DNA of 61,744 nucleotides from Mycobacteriales bacterium (GCA_035995165.1 DASYKU010000070.1:1-61744), one strand, 5' to 3'. Counted from the stretch's first letter, positions 35,528 to 47,321 are shown. Notes: a model not told the origin generated them from the sequence alone. Program-made: numbers and translations.

Positions 35528-36484
35528 CCGCAGTGCTCCTCCGGAGGCGCCGCGCCGGCGCGCGGCCACGAAGCGGACCATGTCGACGAGCCAGTCCCGG
35601 TCCGTACGGAGCTGGAGGTGGGAGGCGCCGGCCCGGCGCAGGGCGGCGGCGATCTCGGCCCGCTGCGCGGTGGCGGCGGCCGCGTAGTCCTCCCGCAGCT
35701 GCTTCTTGCCGGTCTGGACCTCCAGCAGCCTGCCGCTCTCCGGGTCGACCAGCGTGAGCAGCCCGACCGCGGGCAGCCCGAGCTCGATCGGGTCGAGCAC
35801 CTCGACCGCGAGCACGTCGTGCCGGACGGCCAGCGCCCGCATCGAGCGCTCCCAGTCCAGGTCGCCGAGGAAGTCGGAGATCACCACCGCGAACCCGCGC
35901 CGGCGCGGCGGCCGGCGCAGCGCCTCCAGCGCGGCGGCCAGGTCGCCCCGGTTGCCCTTGGCCGAGCGCGGCATCGCGACCAGCTTGCGCAGCAGCATGG
36001 TGGAGTGCACCCGGCCGGACTGGGCCGGGATCCGGTGCAGCGTCTCGCCGGTGGTGACGACCGCGCCGAACCGGTTGCCGCCCTTGCCGGTCAGGTGGGC
36101 CACCGCGGCGACCGCGGCGATGGCCAGGTCGCGCTTCTCGCAGCGGGCGGTGCCGAAGTCGAGGCTGGGCGAGAGGTCGACGACGGCCCAGGTCTCCAGC
36201 TCGCGGTCGGCGATGGTCTGCCGTACGTGCGGGATGGTGGTCCGGGCGGTGACCGCCCAGTCCATCCGCCGGACGTCGTCGCCCGGGTGGTAGTCGCGGG
36301 ACTCCCCCGCCTCGCTGCCCGGACCGGGGACCAGACCGAGGTGGTTGCCCTGCAGCAGCCCGTCCAGCCGGCGGCGCACGGTCAGCTCCAGCCGGCGCAG
36401 CACCGCCGCGGCCTCGGCCGGACCGGCGTCGCGCAGGCTCGCCGCGCGCGCGGCCGGTCCGGCCGCCTCGGAGGGAACGGTCAC
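35525..36484 (-). CDS. DUF58 domain protein
   Basis: The 319-residue protein carries the DUF58 signature near 55-80 (GSEAGESRDYHPGDDVRRMDW) followed by a degenerate VWA-like fold (VVDLSPSLDFG). No membrane segments are present. It acts with MoxR and VWA proteins. Its GTG start overlaps the moxR TGA (GTGA), so the two are translationally coupled. The position corresponds to Rv1480. Confidence 0.93.
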   Translation of the reverse strand: MTVPSEAAGPAARAASLRDAGPAEAAAVLRRLELTVRRRLDGLLQGNHLGLVPGPGSEAGESRDYHPGDDVRRMDWAVTARTTIPHVRQTIADRELETWAVVDLSPSLDFGTARCEKRDLAIAAVAAVAHLTGKGGNRFGAVVTTGETLHRIPAQSGRVHSTMLLRKLVAMPRSAKGNRGDLAAALEALRRPPRRRGFAVVISDFLGDLDWERSMRALAVRHDVLAVEVLDPIELGLPAVGLLTLVDPESGRLLEVQTGKKQLREDYAAAATAQRAEIAAALRRAGASHLQLRTDRDWLVDMVRFVAARRRGASGGALR

Positions 36485-37647
36485 GCGCTGCGCTCCTCGC
36501 CGGGACCGTTGGACAGCTGCTCCGGCGGCCGGCTCGGCTGCTGGCCGGTCGGGGGCCCGGACGGCGGCATGGCCGGGGTGGCGCCGGTGGCCGGCGCGTA
36601 GCCCTGGCCCTGCGACCCGTACGGCCCGCCGGCCGCCCGCTGCCGCGGCGTGACCTGGGGCAGCGGGACGCTCTGCAGCACCCGGTGCACGACGTGCTCG
36701 GCCGGGACGCCGTCGGCCAGCGCGTCGTAGGAGAGCACCAGCCGGTGCCGCAGCACGTCCGGCGCGATGTCCAGCACGTCCTGGGGCAGCACGTAGTCCC
36801 GGCCGCGCATCAGGGCCAGCGCCCGGGACGCGGCGATCATGCCGAGCGACGCCCGCGGACTGGCGCCGTACGCCACCCAGCCGGCGACGTCGGTCATCCC
36901 GTGGTCGGCCGGCGTCCGGGTCGAGAGCACCAGCCGGATCACGTAGTCGACCAGCGCGTGGTGCACGAACACGTGGCTGGCCGCCTCCTGCAGGCGGATC
37001 AGGTCGGCCGGGCTCAGCACCTGGTCCGCGACCGGGGCCTTGACCCCCATCCGGTAGACGATCTCCCGCTCCTCCTCGCCGGTCGGGTAGTCCACCACGA
37101 CCTTCATGAGGAACCGGTCACGTTGCGCCTCGGGCAGCGGGTAGACGCCCTCGGACTCGATCGGGTTCTGCGTCGCCATCACCAGGAACGGCCGCGGCAT
37201 CGGGTACGTGGTGCCGCCGATCGAGACCTGCCCCTGCGACATGACCTCGAGCAGGGCGGACTGCACCTTGGCCGGCGCCCGGTTGATCTCGTCGGTGAGC
37301 ACGAAGTTCGCGAACACCGGGCCGAGCTCGGTGTCGAAGCGGTCCGAGCCGGGCTTGAAGATCCGGGTGCCGACGATGTCGGAGGGGACCAGGTCCGGGG
37401 TGAACTGCAGGCGGGAGAACGTGCCGCCGGCGACCGCCGCGAGCGTCTCGACCGCGAGCGTCTTGGCCACACCGGGCACGCCTTCGAGCAGGCAGTGGCC
37501 CTTGGCCAGCAGGCAGACGAGCATCCGCTCGACCATCCGGTCCTGCCCGACGATCACCCGCTTGACCTCGAACAGCGCGCGCTCCAGCAACTGCGCGTCC
37601 CGCGCCGGAGTGTGGGCCGGACCGCCCCCGACCGCTGTCTCGACCAT
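36481..37647 (-). CDS. MoxR family AAA+ ATPase
   Basis: The 388-residue chaperone-type ATPase has Walker A GVPGVAKTL (about 50-58), Walker B LTDEINRA, sensor 1 ATQNPIE and the MoxR lid with ASPRASLGM. A disordered Gly/Pro/Gln-rich tail of about 55 residues follows. Members insert cofactors or assemble complexes, with VWA proteins as adaptors. It is the first gene of moxR-DUF58-VWA. ATG 37647 has GGGGGAGG about 10 nt upstream. The position is that of M. tuberculosis moxR1 (Rv1479). Confidence 0.93.
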   Translation of the reverse strand: MVETAVGGGPAHTPARDAQLLERALFEVKRVIVGQDRMVERMLVCLLAKGHCLLEGVPGVAKTLAVETLAAVAGGTFSRLQFTPDLVPSDIVGTRIFKPGSDRFDTELGPVFANFVLTDEINRAPAKVQSALLEVMSQGQVSIGGTTYPMPRPFLVMATQNPIESEGVYPLPEAQRDRFLMKVVVDYPTGEEEREIVYRMGVKAPVADQVLSPADLIRLQEAASHVFVHHALVDYVIRLVLSTRTPADHGMTDVAGWVAYGASPRASLGMIAASRALALMRGRDYVLPQDVLDIAPDVLRHRLVLSYDALADGVPAEHVVHRVLQSVPLPQVTPRQRAAGGPYGSQGQGYAPATGATPAMPPSGPPTGQQPSRPPEQLSNGPGEERSA

Positions 37648-37892
37648 CCGCGTCGCCGCCTCCCCCGGCCGGCCGCAGCCGGACCGCGCTCGATCCTGGT
37701 GACCAAGCGAACCCCAGCGGCCGTGAGACCGGCGTGAGGTAGCCGTCCGTACGCCTCTGACCTGGGAATTCGATTTAGGGTGAACCGAACGACCGATCGG
37801 CGCGAACGTCACGGAGAGGGACCGTCTGGCGTCGCTGCGGCCGTTCGGGTGATCTTCGGATCCTGTTGTCGCACCCTGGCATCGACCTGGTG

Positions 37893-37898
37893 TAGCTT
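37893..37898 (+). promoter_or_regulatory. -10 box upstream of the C6-loop hairpin
   Basis: TAGCTT would start transcription at about 37905, the first base of the hairpin. The rest of the 333-bp interval 37648-37980 also holds the divergent moxR promoter, which I cannot place with confidence. Confidence 0.5.
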
Positions 37899-37904
37899 TG
37901 CCAC

Positions 37905-37938
37905 GCGTCGGGCGGCTCCCCCCGTGGCCGCCCGACGC
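37905..37938 (+). ncRNA. 5'-leader hairpin with C6 loop (UCCCCCCGUG), second copy
   Basis: A perfect 12-bp stem (37905-37916 with 37927-37938, GCGTCGGGCGGC and its complement) closes loop TCCCCCCGTG. The loop is identical to that at 7106-7115 while the stem sequence differs. It lies 42 nt before the start of the zinc ribbon gene. Confidence 0.6.
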
Positions 37939-37980
37939 CCAGAATGTCTGTCTGTTTCCGGCGTGACAGAATTAACGCCG

Positions 37981-38181
37981 ATGACTTCCTCGCTCGACAC
38001 AGAGCTTCTCTGTTCGGCCAAAGGCTGCAAGCAGGCGGCGGTATTCGCGTTGCTCTGGCGCAACCCGAAGATCCACACCGCCGATCGGACCAAGCGCTGG
38101 TTGGCGTGCGAGGACCACCGGGCCACGCTCGCGGATTTCCTGGCCCGACGCGACTTCCCGCTGCGGGTGGAGCGGCTCTAG
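37981..38181 (+). CDS. Small zinc-ribbon-like protein
   Basis: The 66-residue protein MTSSLDTELLCSAKGCKQ... has CSAKGC (C11, C16) and CEDH (C50, H53), a CX4C...CX2H pattern suited to one zinc ion, with ALLWRNPKIHT between. Very similar short proteins are widespread in actinomycetes, where databases often carry a misleading acetone carboxylase label. ATG 37981 follows the C6-loop leader; a ribosome site is not obvious. It converges with moaA, 4 bp apart. Function unknown. Confidence 0.82.
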   Translation: MTSSLDTELLCSAKGCKQAAVFALLWRNPKIHTADRTKRWLACEDHRATLADFLARRDFPLRVERL

Positions 38182-38185
38182 ACCG

Positions 38186-39214
38186 TCATCCGCCGATTGC
38201 CGACATGGGACGGTCCGGCTGCCGGAAATCCGGCCCGTCGATCCCGTGCCCGGCCTTCTTGCCACCCACCGAGGCGATGAATCGGCGGGCGATCTCGGCG
38301 TCGTCCGCGCCGTCCCGCAACGCCGCCCGCAGGTCGCTCTCGGTCGTCGCGAACAGGCAGTTGCGCAGCTGCCCGTCGGCGGTCAGCCGGACCCGGTCGC
38401 AGTCGCCGCAGAACGGCCGGGTGACCGCGCCGACGACGCCGACCCGCGGCTGCCGGTCCGGCCAGTCCGCCCGGCCCGGGCCGTCGAGCACCGCCCAGGT
38501 CTCGGCCGGGGCGCTGCCCCGATCGGGGTCCGGGACCGGCGCCAGGTCGTACACGGCCTGCAGCCGGTCGAGGATCTCGTCGGCGGTGACCATCACGGAC
38601 CGGTCCCAGCCGTGCTGGGCGTCCAGCGGCATCTGCTCGATGAACCGGAGCTGGAAGCCCTCGCGCAGCGCCCAGCCCAGCAGTTGCGGCGCCTCGTCGT
38701 CGTTGGCCCCGCGCAGCAGCACCGAGTTGACCTTGACCGGGGTCAGCCCCGCGTCCCGGGCGGCGGCCAGGCCGGCCAGCACGGCCGCGTGCTTGTCCCG
38801 GAAGGTGATCTGCTTGAAGCGGGCCGCGTCCAGTGTGTCGAGCGAGACGTTGACCCGGTCCAGACCCGCCTCGGCCAGGGCCTTCGCGTCCCGGCCGAGC
38901 AGGATCCCGTTCGTGGTGATGGACAGCTCCGGCCGTGGCTCGAGCGCCGCGAGCCGGGCCACCAGCGCCGGCACGCCGCGGCGCAGCAGCGGCTCGCCGC
39001 CCGTGAGCCGGACCTCGGTGACGCCCAGGGAAACCGCCACCCGCACCACGCGGACGATCTCGTCGTCGGTCAGCAGGGTCGCCTTGGGCAGCCAGGCCAG
39101 GCCTTCCTCAGGCATGCAGTACGAGCAGCGCAGCGAGCAGCGATCGATCAACGAGACCCGCAGGTCGGTCGCGACCCGGCCGAACCGGTCGACCAGCTTT
39201 CCGGGTGCCGTCAC
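38186..39214 (-). CDS. moaA: GTP 3',8-cyclase (molybdenum cofactor biosynthesis protein A)
   Basis: The 342-residue radical SAM enzyme converts GTP to 3',8-cH2GTP, the first step of molybdenum cofactor synthesis. The N-terminal cluster motif CSLRCSYC (CxxxCxxC, about 26-33), the RLTGGEPLLRR motif and the C-terminal cluster CGDCDRVRLTADGQLRNC are present. The C-terminal GG tail needed for catalysis is intact (SAIGG). GTG 39214 is 6 nt after the minus-strand box TACCCT (39221-39226), so it is leaderless. No other moa gene is in the window. Confidence 0.95.
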   Translation of the reverse strand: MTAPGKLVDRFGRVATDLRVSLIDRCSLRCSYCMPEEGLAWLPKATLLTDDEIVRVVRVAVSLGVTEVRLTGGEPLLRRGVPALVARLAALEPRPELSITTNGILLGRDAKALAEAGLDRVNVSLDTLDAARFKQITFRDKHAAVLAGLAAARDAGLTPVKVNSVLLRGANDDEAPQLLGWALREGFQLRFIEQMPLDAQHGWDRSVMVTADEILDRLQAVYDLAPVPDPDRGSAPAETWAVLDGPGRADWPDRQPRVGVVGAVTRPFCGDCDRVRLTADGQLRNCLFATTESDLRAALRDGADDAEIARRFIASVGGKKAGHGIDGPDFRQPDRPMSAIGG

Positions 39215-39227
39215 CCCATCAGGGTAG

Positions 39228-40574
39228 TCACGATCCGGGCCGGGCTGCCCCGATGTAGCCGTTGGACCACATGTAGGAGATCTTGACCACATCTCCGGTC
39301 TGCGGCGCCTGCACGATCCGGCCGCCGCCGATGTAGATCGCGACGTGGTGGATCGAGCCCGGGTCCGAGGTGTTGTACGCCCAGAAGACGAGGTCGCCCG
39401 GCATCAGGTTCGACCGGGAGATGTGCTGCCCGGAGTTGAACTGGTAGCCGGAGTAGTGCGGCAGCGAGACGCCGACCTGGGCCCAGGCCCACAGCGCCAG
39501 CCCGGAGCAGTCGAAGCCGGTCGGGCCACCCTGGCCCCAGGTCGGGCCGCCGGCGTTGCCGCCGCCCCAGGAGTACGGCGTGCCGAGCCACTGCAGGGCG
39601 ATGTCGGCCACCCGCTGGCCCTTGGACGCCGACCAGCCGCCACCGCCGTTCCAGCGCGGCACGCTGACCGAACGGCTGCCGCTGCCGCTGGACCGGCTGG
39701 GGCGGGAGGACTGCGAGGACTGCGAGGCCTGCGCCGCCGCGGCTGCCGCGTCCCGGGCCGCCGCCGCGGCCTTCAGCGCCCGCTGTCGGGCGGCCTCGCG
39801 GGCCGCCGCCTCGGCCTGGGCCTTCTTGTAGGCCTGGTAACGGGCGCGTTCGGCGTACAGGCCGTTGAGCTTGACCCGGGCGGCCTCGAGCTGGGCGTTG
39901 AGCTGGGCCTTCTGACCCTGCAGCGCGGACAGCTTGGCGCGGGCGTCGGCGACCTCGCGGGCGGCCTCGACCTTCAGCTTCTCGGCCCGGTCGGTCGCCG
40001 CCTTCTGGGCCGCGAGCAGCTGCCGGGCGGTGGACTCGGAGTTGGCCTTCTTGACGTTGGCCCGTTGCAGCTGGCCCATCACGTCGAGCTTGTGCTTGCC
40101 GGCATAGTCGAGCAGGTCGGCCCGCTGCAGCAGGTCGGTCGGGCTCTCCGAGTCCAGCAGGGCGGTGGCGGCGGAGCCGACCGTGCTGCCCTGCATGTAG
40201 CTGTTGCGGGCGAACTTGGCGAAGTCCGCGCGGGCGGCCAGCACGGCCTTGGCCGACCTGCCGACGTCGGCCTTGGCGGCGGCGGCCTTCTTCGTGGCGG
40301 TGTCGAGGTCCACGACGGCCTTGTTGTACTTCTCCACCGCCAGCTCGGCCCGGTCCTGGGCCCGGCTGGCCTCGCCGTCGGCCTTCGCGACCAGGCCGGT
40401 GAGCCGGCCGACCTCGGCCGCCTTCTTGTTCTTGGCCTGCTGCGCGGCGGTGATCGCACCATTGCCCGGATCGTGCGGCCGTGCTTCCGCGATGTGCGGA
40501 ACGAGCGTGACGGTCAGGGCGGCGATCGTGGTCACGATCGCCGTCCGGATCAGAGTCCTCGTTCTGTGCACCAC
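39228..40574 (-). CDS. Secreted NlpC/P60 peptidoglycan endopeptidase (RipA-like)
   Basis: The 448-residue protein has a signal peptide (RTLIRTAIVTTIAALTVTLVPHIAEA), a long coiled-coil N-terminal region (about 40-260) as in PcsB/RipA, a Ser-rich linker, and a C-terminal NlpC/P60 domain with catalytic C in FDCSGLALW and H in HHVAIYIGGG. It should cleave peptide stems of peptidoglycan during division, with the coiled coil as regulator. The GTG 40574 start has GGGGGG 3 nt upstream. It sits in the place of M. tuberculosis ripA between moxR and acn. The leader of about 200 nt shows no c-di-AMP riboswitch that I could recognise. Confidence 0.93.
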   Translation of the reverse strand: MVHRTRTLIRTAIVTTIAALTVTLVPHIAEARPHDPGNGAITAAQQAKNKKAAEVGRLTGLVAKADGEASRAQDRAELAVEKYNKAVVDLDTATKKAAAAKADVGRSAKAVLAARADFAKFARNSYMQGSTVGSAATALLDSESPTDLLQRADLLDYAGKHKLDVMGQLQRANVKKANSESTARQLLAAQKAATDRAEKLKVEAAREVADARAKLSALQGQKAQLNAQLEAARVKLNGLYAERARYQAYKKAQAEAAAREAARQRALKAAAAARDAAAAAAQASQSSQSSRPSRSSGSGSRSVSVPRWNGGGGWSASKGQRVADIALQWLGTPYSWGGGNAGGPTWGQGGPTGFDCSGLALWAWAQVGVSLPHYSGYQFNSGQHISRSNLMPGDLVFWAYNTSDPGSIHHVAIYIGGGRIVQAPQTGDVVKISYMWSNGYIGAARPGS

Positions 40575-40805
40575 ATACCCCCCATGCGCAACGACGGGCA
40601 CACCCTGCCACGCTGGCCCCATAGCCGCCAGGGGTAACTTCATTCACAGCAGTCACATCAAGGGTTGAACCGGACAATTCTGAGCCTTCTGCGGCGTGTC
40701 GGGTCGACAAATTTGCGGCTCTCGGCCGCTCGGTAGCGGGGTCCGCTGCGCCGTTCGGGTGAGGCTGACCTTCGACCCGCTGGTCGACCGGGCCGGCTCG
40801 GTCGG

Positions 40806-41702
40806 CTAGCTCGGGGCCGCGATGCGGGCCACGAGGGCCGGCAGGACGGCTCCGAGCGGGGCGTCGACGGTGACCGCCGCGTACCGGTCGCCGCGGGTCG
40901 CGCCCTGGTTGACGATCGCCACCGGGCGCCCGTCCCGAGCCGCCCGCAGCACGAACCGGTGCCCGGACATGACGGTCAGCGAGGAGCCGAGGACGAGCAG
41001 GGTCCGGGACCGGGCCAGCGCGTCGTAGCAGTGCTCGACCCGCTCCGGCGGCACCGTCTCCCCGAAGAACACCACGTCCGGCTTGAGCACGCCGGCGCAG
41101 GCGGTGCAGTCGACCAGCCGGAACCCGTCCAGCGCGCCGTCGGCCAGCTCGACGTCGCCGTCGGGGTTGATGCCGGCCGCGGTCGCGTGCCAGTCGGCGT
41201 TGGCCGCGTCCAGCCGGGCGGCCAGTTCGTCGCGGTCGGTCCGGCAGCCGCAGTCCAGGCAGCGGACCCGGTCCAGCCGGCCGTGCAGGTCGATCACCTC
41301 GGTGGCGCCGGCGGCCTGGTGCAGGCCGTCCACGTTCTGCGTGATGACGCCGGTGAGCAGGCCGTGCCGCTGCAGCTCGGCCACGGCGCGGTGCCCGTCG
41401 TTGGGCCGGGCCCGGTCGATAAGGCCCCAGCCGAGGTGGCTGCGGGCCCAGTAGCGGCGCCGCGCGACCGGGTCTCCGGTGAAGGTCTTCCCGGTCATCG
41501 GCGACGCCCGCCGGGCGGCGCTGGACGGGCCGCGGTAATCGGGGATGCCGGACTCGGTGGAGATGCCCGCGCCGGACAGGACCAGGACGTCGCCGGCGGC
41601 GACCAGGTCGGTCAGCGTGTCGAGGTCCCGGGCCGCGCTCAGCGGGTCCCGCGGCTGCCGTTCCTGGCCGGCCGCTGTTGCCCGGACGACCATCGTGTCC
41701 AC
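40806..41702 (-). CDS. Sir2-type NAD-dependent protein deacylase
   Basis: The 298-residue sirtuin has [15 protein letters not shown] (NAD pocket), TQNVDGLH with catalytic histidine in DLHG, and two zinc CxxC pairs (RCLDCGC and DCTACAG). It removes acyl groups from lysines, producing nicotinamide and O-acyl-ADP-ribose. The 55-residue insertion between the zinc cysteines ([17 protein letters not shown]) fits class II/SIRT4-like or bacterial class members. GTG 41702 is 7 nt after TACCGT (41710-41715), so it is leaderless. Confidence 0.93.
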   Translation of the reverse strand: MDTMVVRATAAGQERQPRDPLSAARDLDTLTDLVAAGDVLVLSGAGISTESGIPDYRGPSSAARRASPMTGKTFTGDPVARRRYWARSHLGWGLIDRARPNDGHRAVAELQRHGLLTGVITQNVDGLHQAAGATEVIDLHGRLDRVRCLDCGCRTDRDELAARLDAANADWHATAAGINPDGDVELADGALDGFRLVDCTACAGVLKPDVVFFGETVPPERVEHCYDALARSRTLLVLGSSLTVMSGHRFVLRAARDGRPVAIVNQGATRGDRYAAVTVDAPLGAVLPALVARIAAPS

Positions 41703-41830
41703 GCGCACGACGGTACGTCGGGATGCCCGTTCACGCTCGTTCGTCAATTCGGCGTCCACAGGGCGTGACGCCGTCCACAGTCCGGCCTCCCAGCCGCTAT
41801 ATCTCCGCGCGCGAGTGGAAAGATGAACGC

Positions 41831-44602
<2,772 letters not shown>

Positions 44603-44606
44603 TCCG

Positions 44607-45119
44607 ATGACGTCCTGGGGTGCGGTCGCGGCGGAGCGGGCGCGTCCGCTGCCCTGCGACAGGATCCTGCCGCAGGCGGACCTGGTCCTGCACCGGGCGG
44701 TCGACGTCGCTGCGCCGGCCGCGCGGACGTTCCGCTGGATCTGCCAGCTGCGGGCGGCTCCGTACTCGTTCGACCGGCTCGACAACGGCGGGCGGCGCAG
44801 CCCACGGCGGCTGACGCCGGGGCTGGAGCTGCTCGAGGTCGGCCAGCCCGTCATGCGGATCTTCACGCTGGTCGACTTCACTGCGGGCGAGCAGCTGACG
44901 ATCCGGCTGGACTCCGAGCGGGGCCGGCGCTGGTTCGGCGAGGGCGTCGCGACGTACGCGGCGGTGCCGGCCGGCCCGGACCGGTCCCGGCTGCTGGTGC
45001 GGTACCGGCTCAGCGGGCTCGACCCGTTCCGGCGGCGGGCGCTCGTCTACGGCGACCTGATCATGATGCGCAAACAACTCCGCACCCTCGCCCACCTCGC
45101 CGAACACTCCGACCCCTGA
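44607..45119 (+). CDS. SRPBCC-fold (polyketide cyclase/START-like) protein
   Basis: The 170-residue protein has LHRAVDVAAPAARTFRWICQLRAAPYS followed by YSFDRLDNGGRRSPR, the START-like fold used by small-molecule binding proteins of actinomycetes. The IDNxGRRSPxxLTPGLE stretch is a family hallmark. The 4-bp gap to acnA indicates co-transcription. The ligand is unknown. Because the N-terminal 15 residues are poorly conserved, a start further in is possible. Confidence 0.8.
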   Translation: MTSWGAVAAERARPLPCDRILPQADLVLHRAVDVAAPAARTFRWICQLRAAPYSFDRLDNGGRRSPRRLTPGLELLEVGQPVMRIFTLVDFTAGEQLTIRLDSERGRRWFGEGVATYAAVPAGPDRSRLLVRYRLSGLDPFRRRALVYGDLIMMRKQLRTLAHLAEHSDP

Positions 45120-45139
45120 GCGCGCGGGTCGCGGTGGCG

Positions 45140-45516
45140 CGGAGGCGCGCGGCGTCCTGGCCAGTGGGTGACCGCGGACGACCCGGCCACGCTGTCCGGG
45201 CACCTGGCCCAGCTCGGCGCCGACCACCGCAAGTTCGACGTCGAGCCGGCCCACTACGCGGTGGCACGACGATCGAGCTGGACCGGCGCCCGAAGATGTG
45301 GCGGCAGATGTCGATCGCCAGCGCGCCGCGGGCGAACGACACCTTCGACCTGCACGTGCGGGCGGTCGAGGGCGGCGACGTGTCCAACGCGCTGGTCCGG
45401 CACGCCGGAGGTCGGCGACCGGGTCAAGATCGGGCCGCCGCGGGGCGGGCGCTGGTGGTCGAGCCGGGCACCACAAGGCGCTGCTCTGCCTGGCCTCCGG
45501 GGCCGTCAACCTCTGA
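45140..45516 (+). pseudogene. Degenerate globin-FAD/NAD oxidoreductase (flavohaemoglobin-like)
   Basis: Pieces of one protein are spread over different frames. VTADDPATLSGHLAQLGADH (end of a globin domain) is followed by a shift, then IELDRRPKMWRQMSIASAPR and FDLHVRAVEGGDVSNALVRH (FAD-binding domain). After another shift comes EVGDRVKIGPPRGG. In my memory this order matches globin-coupled ferredoxin-reductase-like flavoproteins of actinomycetes. The N-terminal globin body and the NAD domain are missing. The frame changes and deletions make function impossible. Confidence 0.7.
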
Positions 45517-45579
45517 ACGGCTCCGGACGCACGGAAGCCGGCAGGCGCCGAGGCGCCCACCGGCTCCGTGGTGTGAGAA

Positions 45580-45735
45580 CTAGGCCGTGTCTCTCAACTG
45601 CCTGGCGGCGCCGGTGACGCCCAGACGACGACCGGCCGCGTAGGAGGAGCCGACCGATACAGAGAGGTATCGGCCAACTCCTCCGCCGTGCCGGACGCCG
45701 TCAGGACGCCACCGCCAATGGAGAGACAGCCCTAG
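45580..45735. mobile_element. MITE-like element abutting the helicase stop codon
   Basis: About 150 bp is bounded by CTAG on both sides (45580-45583 and 45732-45735). It has imperfect terminal inverted repeats (GGCCGTGTCTCTC left; GGGCTGTCTCTC on the other strand right) and a central hairpin, CCGATAC-agagag-GTATCGG, flanked by GGAGGA/TCCTCC. CTAG duplications are known for IS5-type elements. There is no coding capacity. The right CTAG supplies the TAG stop of the helicase gene. Confidence 0.65.
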
Positions 45736-47321
45736 GCCGCGGGGGCCGAGCGCCGCTGGTCGGGACGGCCGGGGCGCTGACCCGGACGGCGACCGCGGTT
45801 GGGGCGGCCGGACCGGGTCGAGGACGACCGCGGCGCCGACGGCTCCGGCTCGCGGACCACGATCGGCTCGCCCGAGCGCCCGAGCGCGGTGACCGCGTCG
45901 TGGCCCGGGCCGACCGGCGTCACCGGCACGTCCAGCCCGGCCCGCTCGAACAGCCGGCCCGCGTCGCGGGCCTGCTCCGGCAGCAGCATCGACAGGACGG
46001 TGCCCTTCGCGCCGGCCCGGGCCGTACGGCCGGAGCGGTGCAGGTAGTCCTTGTGGTCGGCCGGCGGGTCGTAGTGCACGACCAGGTCGACGTCGTCGAC
46101 GTGGATCCCCCGGGCCGCGACGTCGGTCGCGACCAGCACCCGGGTGCGCCCGGCGGAGAACGCGTCCAGCGCCCGCTGCCGCGCGTTCTGGGCCAGGTTG
46201 CCGTGGATCGCGCCGGCCTCGGTGCCCTCCCGGGCCAGCTGCTTGGCCAGCCGGTCGGCGCCGTGCTTGGTGCGGACGAAGACCAGCGTGCGGGCCGGCC
46301 GGGAGACGATCTGGCCCAGCACCGGGACCTTGTCCTCGTGCCGGACGGTGAACGCGAGGTGGTCCATCCCGGTGACCGGCGTCGACGCCGAGGCGACCGC
46401 GATCGCGACCGGGTCGGTCAGGTACGCGCGGGCCAGCCGGTCCACGCCCCGGTCCAGGGTGGCCGAGAACAGCAGCCGCTGGCCGCCGGGCACGGTCATG
46501 TCCAGGATCGTGGTCACGTCGGGCAGGAAGCCGAGGTCGGCCATGTGGTCGGCCTCGTCGATCGCGGTGATCTCGACCGAGCCGAGGTTGCACTCGCCCT
46601 GCCGGATGAGGTCGAGCAGCCGGCCCGGGGTGGCGACCAGCAGGTCGACGCCGCGGCGCAGGGCCGAGATCTGCCGGCCCATCGAGGCGCCGCCGTAGAC
46701 CGCGAGCACCCGGACGCCGTTGGGCTGGCCCAGCGGCGACAGCGCGTCCTGGACCTGTCCGGCCAGCTCGCGGGTCGGCACCAGGACGAGGCCGGCCGGG
46801 GCACCGGGCGAGCGCCGGGTGCGGTCGGCCATCAGCCGGGCCAGCATCGGCAGGCCGAAGGCCAGTGTCTTGCCGGAGCCGGTCTCGGCCCGGCCGAGCA
46901 GGTCACGACCGGCCAGCGCGTCCGGCAGCGTCTTGGACTGGATCGGGAACGGCGTGCTGATGCCGCGCCGCTGCAGCCCGGTCAGCAACGGCTGCGGAAG
47001 CTTGAGCTCGGCGAAGTCGGCCGGGCCGGCCGGCGCCTCCAGGGAGGCGGTCAGTGCGAGCTCGAGCTCGCTGACCGCAGCCTGGCGCGGCTCGGAGCGC
47101 GGCCGGGACGGGCGGCCGGAGCGGCCCGACGCGGGACGGCCGGAGCCGGTCGGACGGCCGCCGGAGCGGCCGCGGGGACCGCCGGAGCGGCCTTCCGTGG
47201 AACGGTCGGAAGAGGAGCCGTACCGGCCGGAGCCGGAACTCGAGCCGCCGGTCGTGGTGGACCAGGCGGTGGAGGACGAGGTGGACTGAGCCGCCCGAGG
47301 GCGGCGGGAAGAGCGGGACAA
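45732..47321 (-). CDS. DEAD-box RNA helicase
   Basis: The 529-residue ATP-dependent RNA helicase has a disordered Ser/Gly/Arg-rich N-terminus (1-80), the Q-motif region PFPIQSKTLP, Walker A AETGSGKT (near 145), DEAD in AIDEADHMADLGF, SAT in LFSATLDRG, and HRSGRTARAG. An RGG-like basic C-terminus follows (RSGRPNRGRRPGQRPGR). It resembles the cold-induced RhlE/CsdA-type actinobacterial helicases. TTG 47321 has GGAG 8-9 nt upstream. The TAG stop lies in the CTAG at the edge of the MITE-like element. Confidence 0.92.
   Translation of the reverse strand: MSRSSRRPRAAQSTSSSTAWSTTTGGSSSGSGRYGSSSDRSTEGRSGGPRGRSGGRPTGSGRPASGRSGRPSRPRSEPRQAAVSELELALTASLEAPAGPADFAELKLPQPLLTGLQRRGISTPFPIQSKTLPDALAGRDLLGRAETGSGKTLAFGLPMLARLMADRTRRSPGAPAGLVLVPTRELAGQVQDALSPLGQPNGVRVLAVYGGASMGRQISALRRGVDLLVATPGRLLDLIRQGECNLGSVEITAIDEADHMADLGFLPDVTTILDMTVPGGQRLLFSATLDRGVDRLARAYLTDPVAIAVASASTPVTGMDHLAFTVRHEDKVPVLGQIVSRPARTLVFVRTKHGADRLAKQLAREGTEAGAIHGNLAQNARQRALDAFSAGRTRVLVATDVAARGIHVDDVDLVVHYDPPADHKDYLHRSGRTARAGAKGTVLSMLLPEQARDAGRLFERAGLDVPVTPVGPGHDAVTALGRSGEPIVVREPEPSAPRSSSTRSGRPNRGRRPGQRPGRPDQRRSAPAA

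Noticed and set aside
40575-40805. Possible c-di-AMP (ydaO) riboswitch before the NlpC/P60 gene
   Set aside because: This switch often precedes such genes in actinomycetes, but I could not find its conserved GGG-ACCC core or paired arms in the leader; only a small GCGGC/GCCGC hairpin near 40715.
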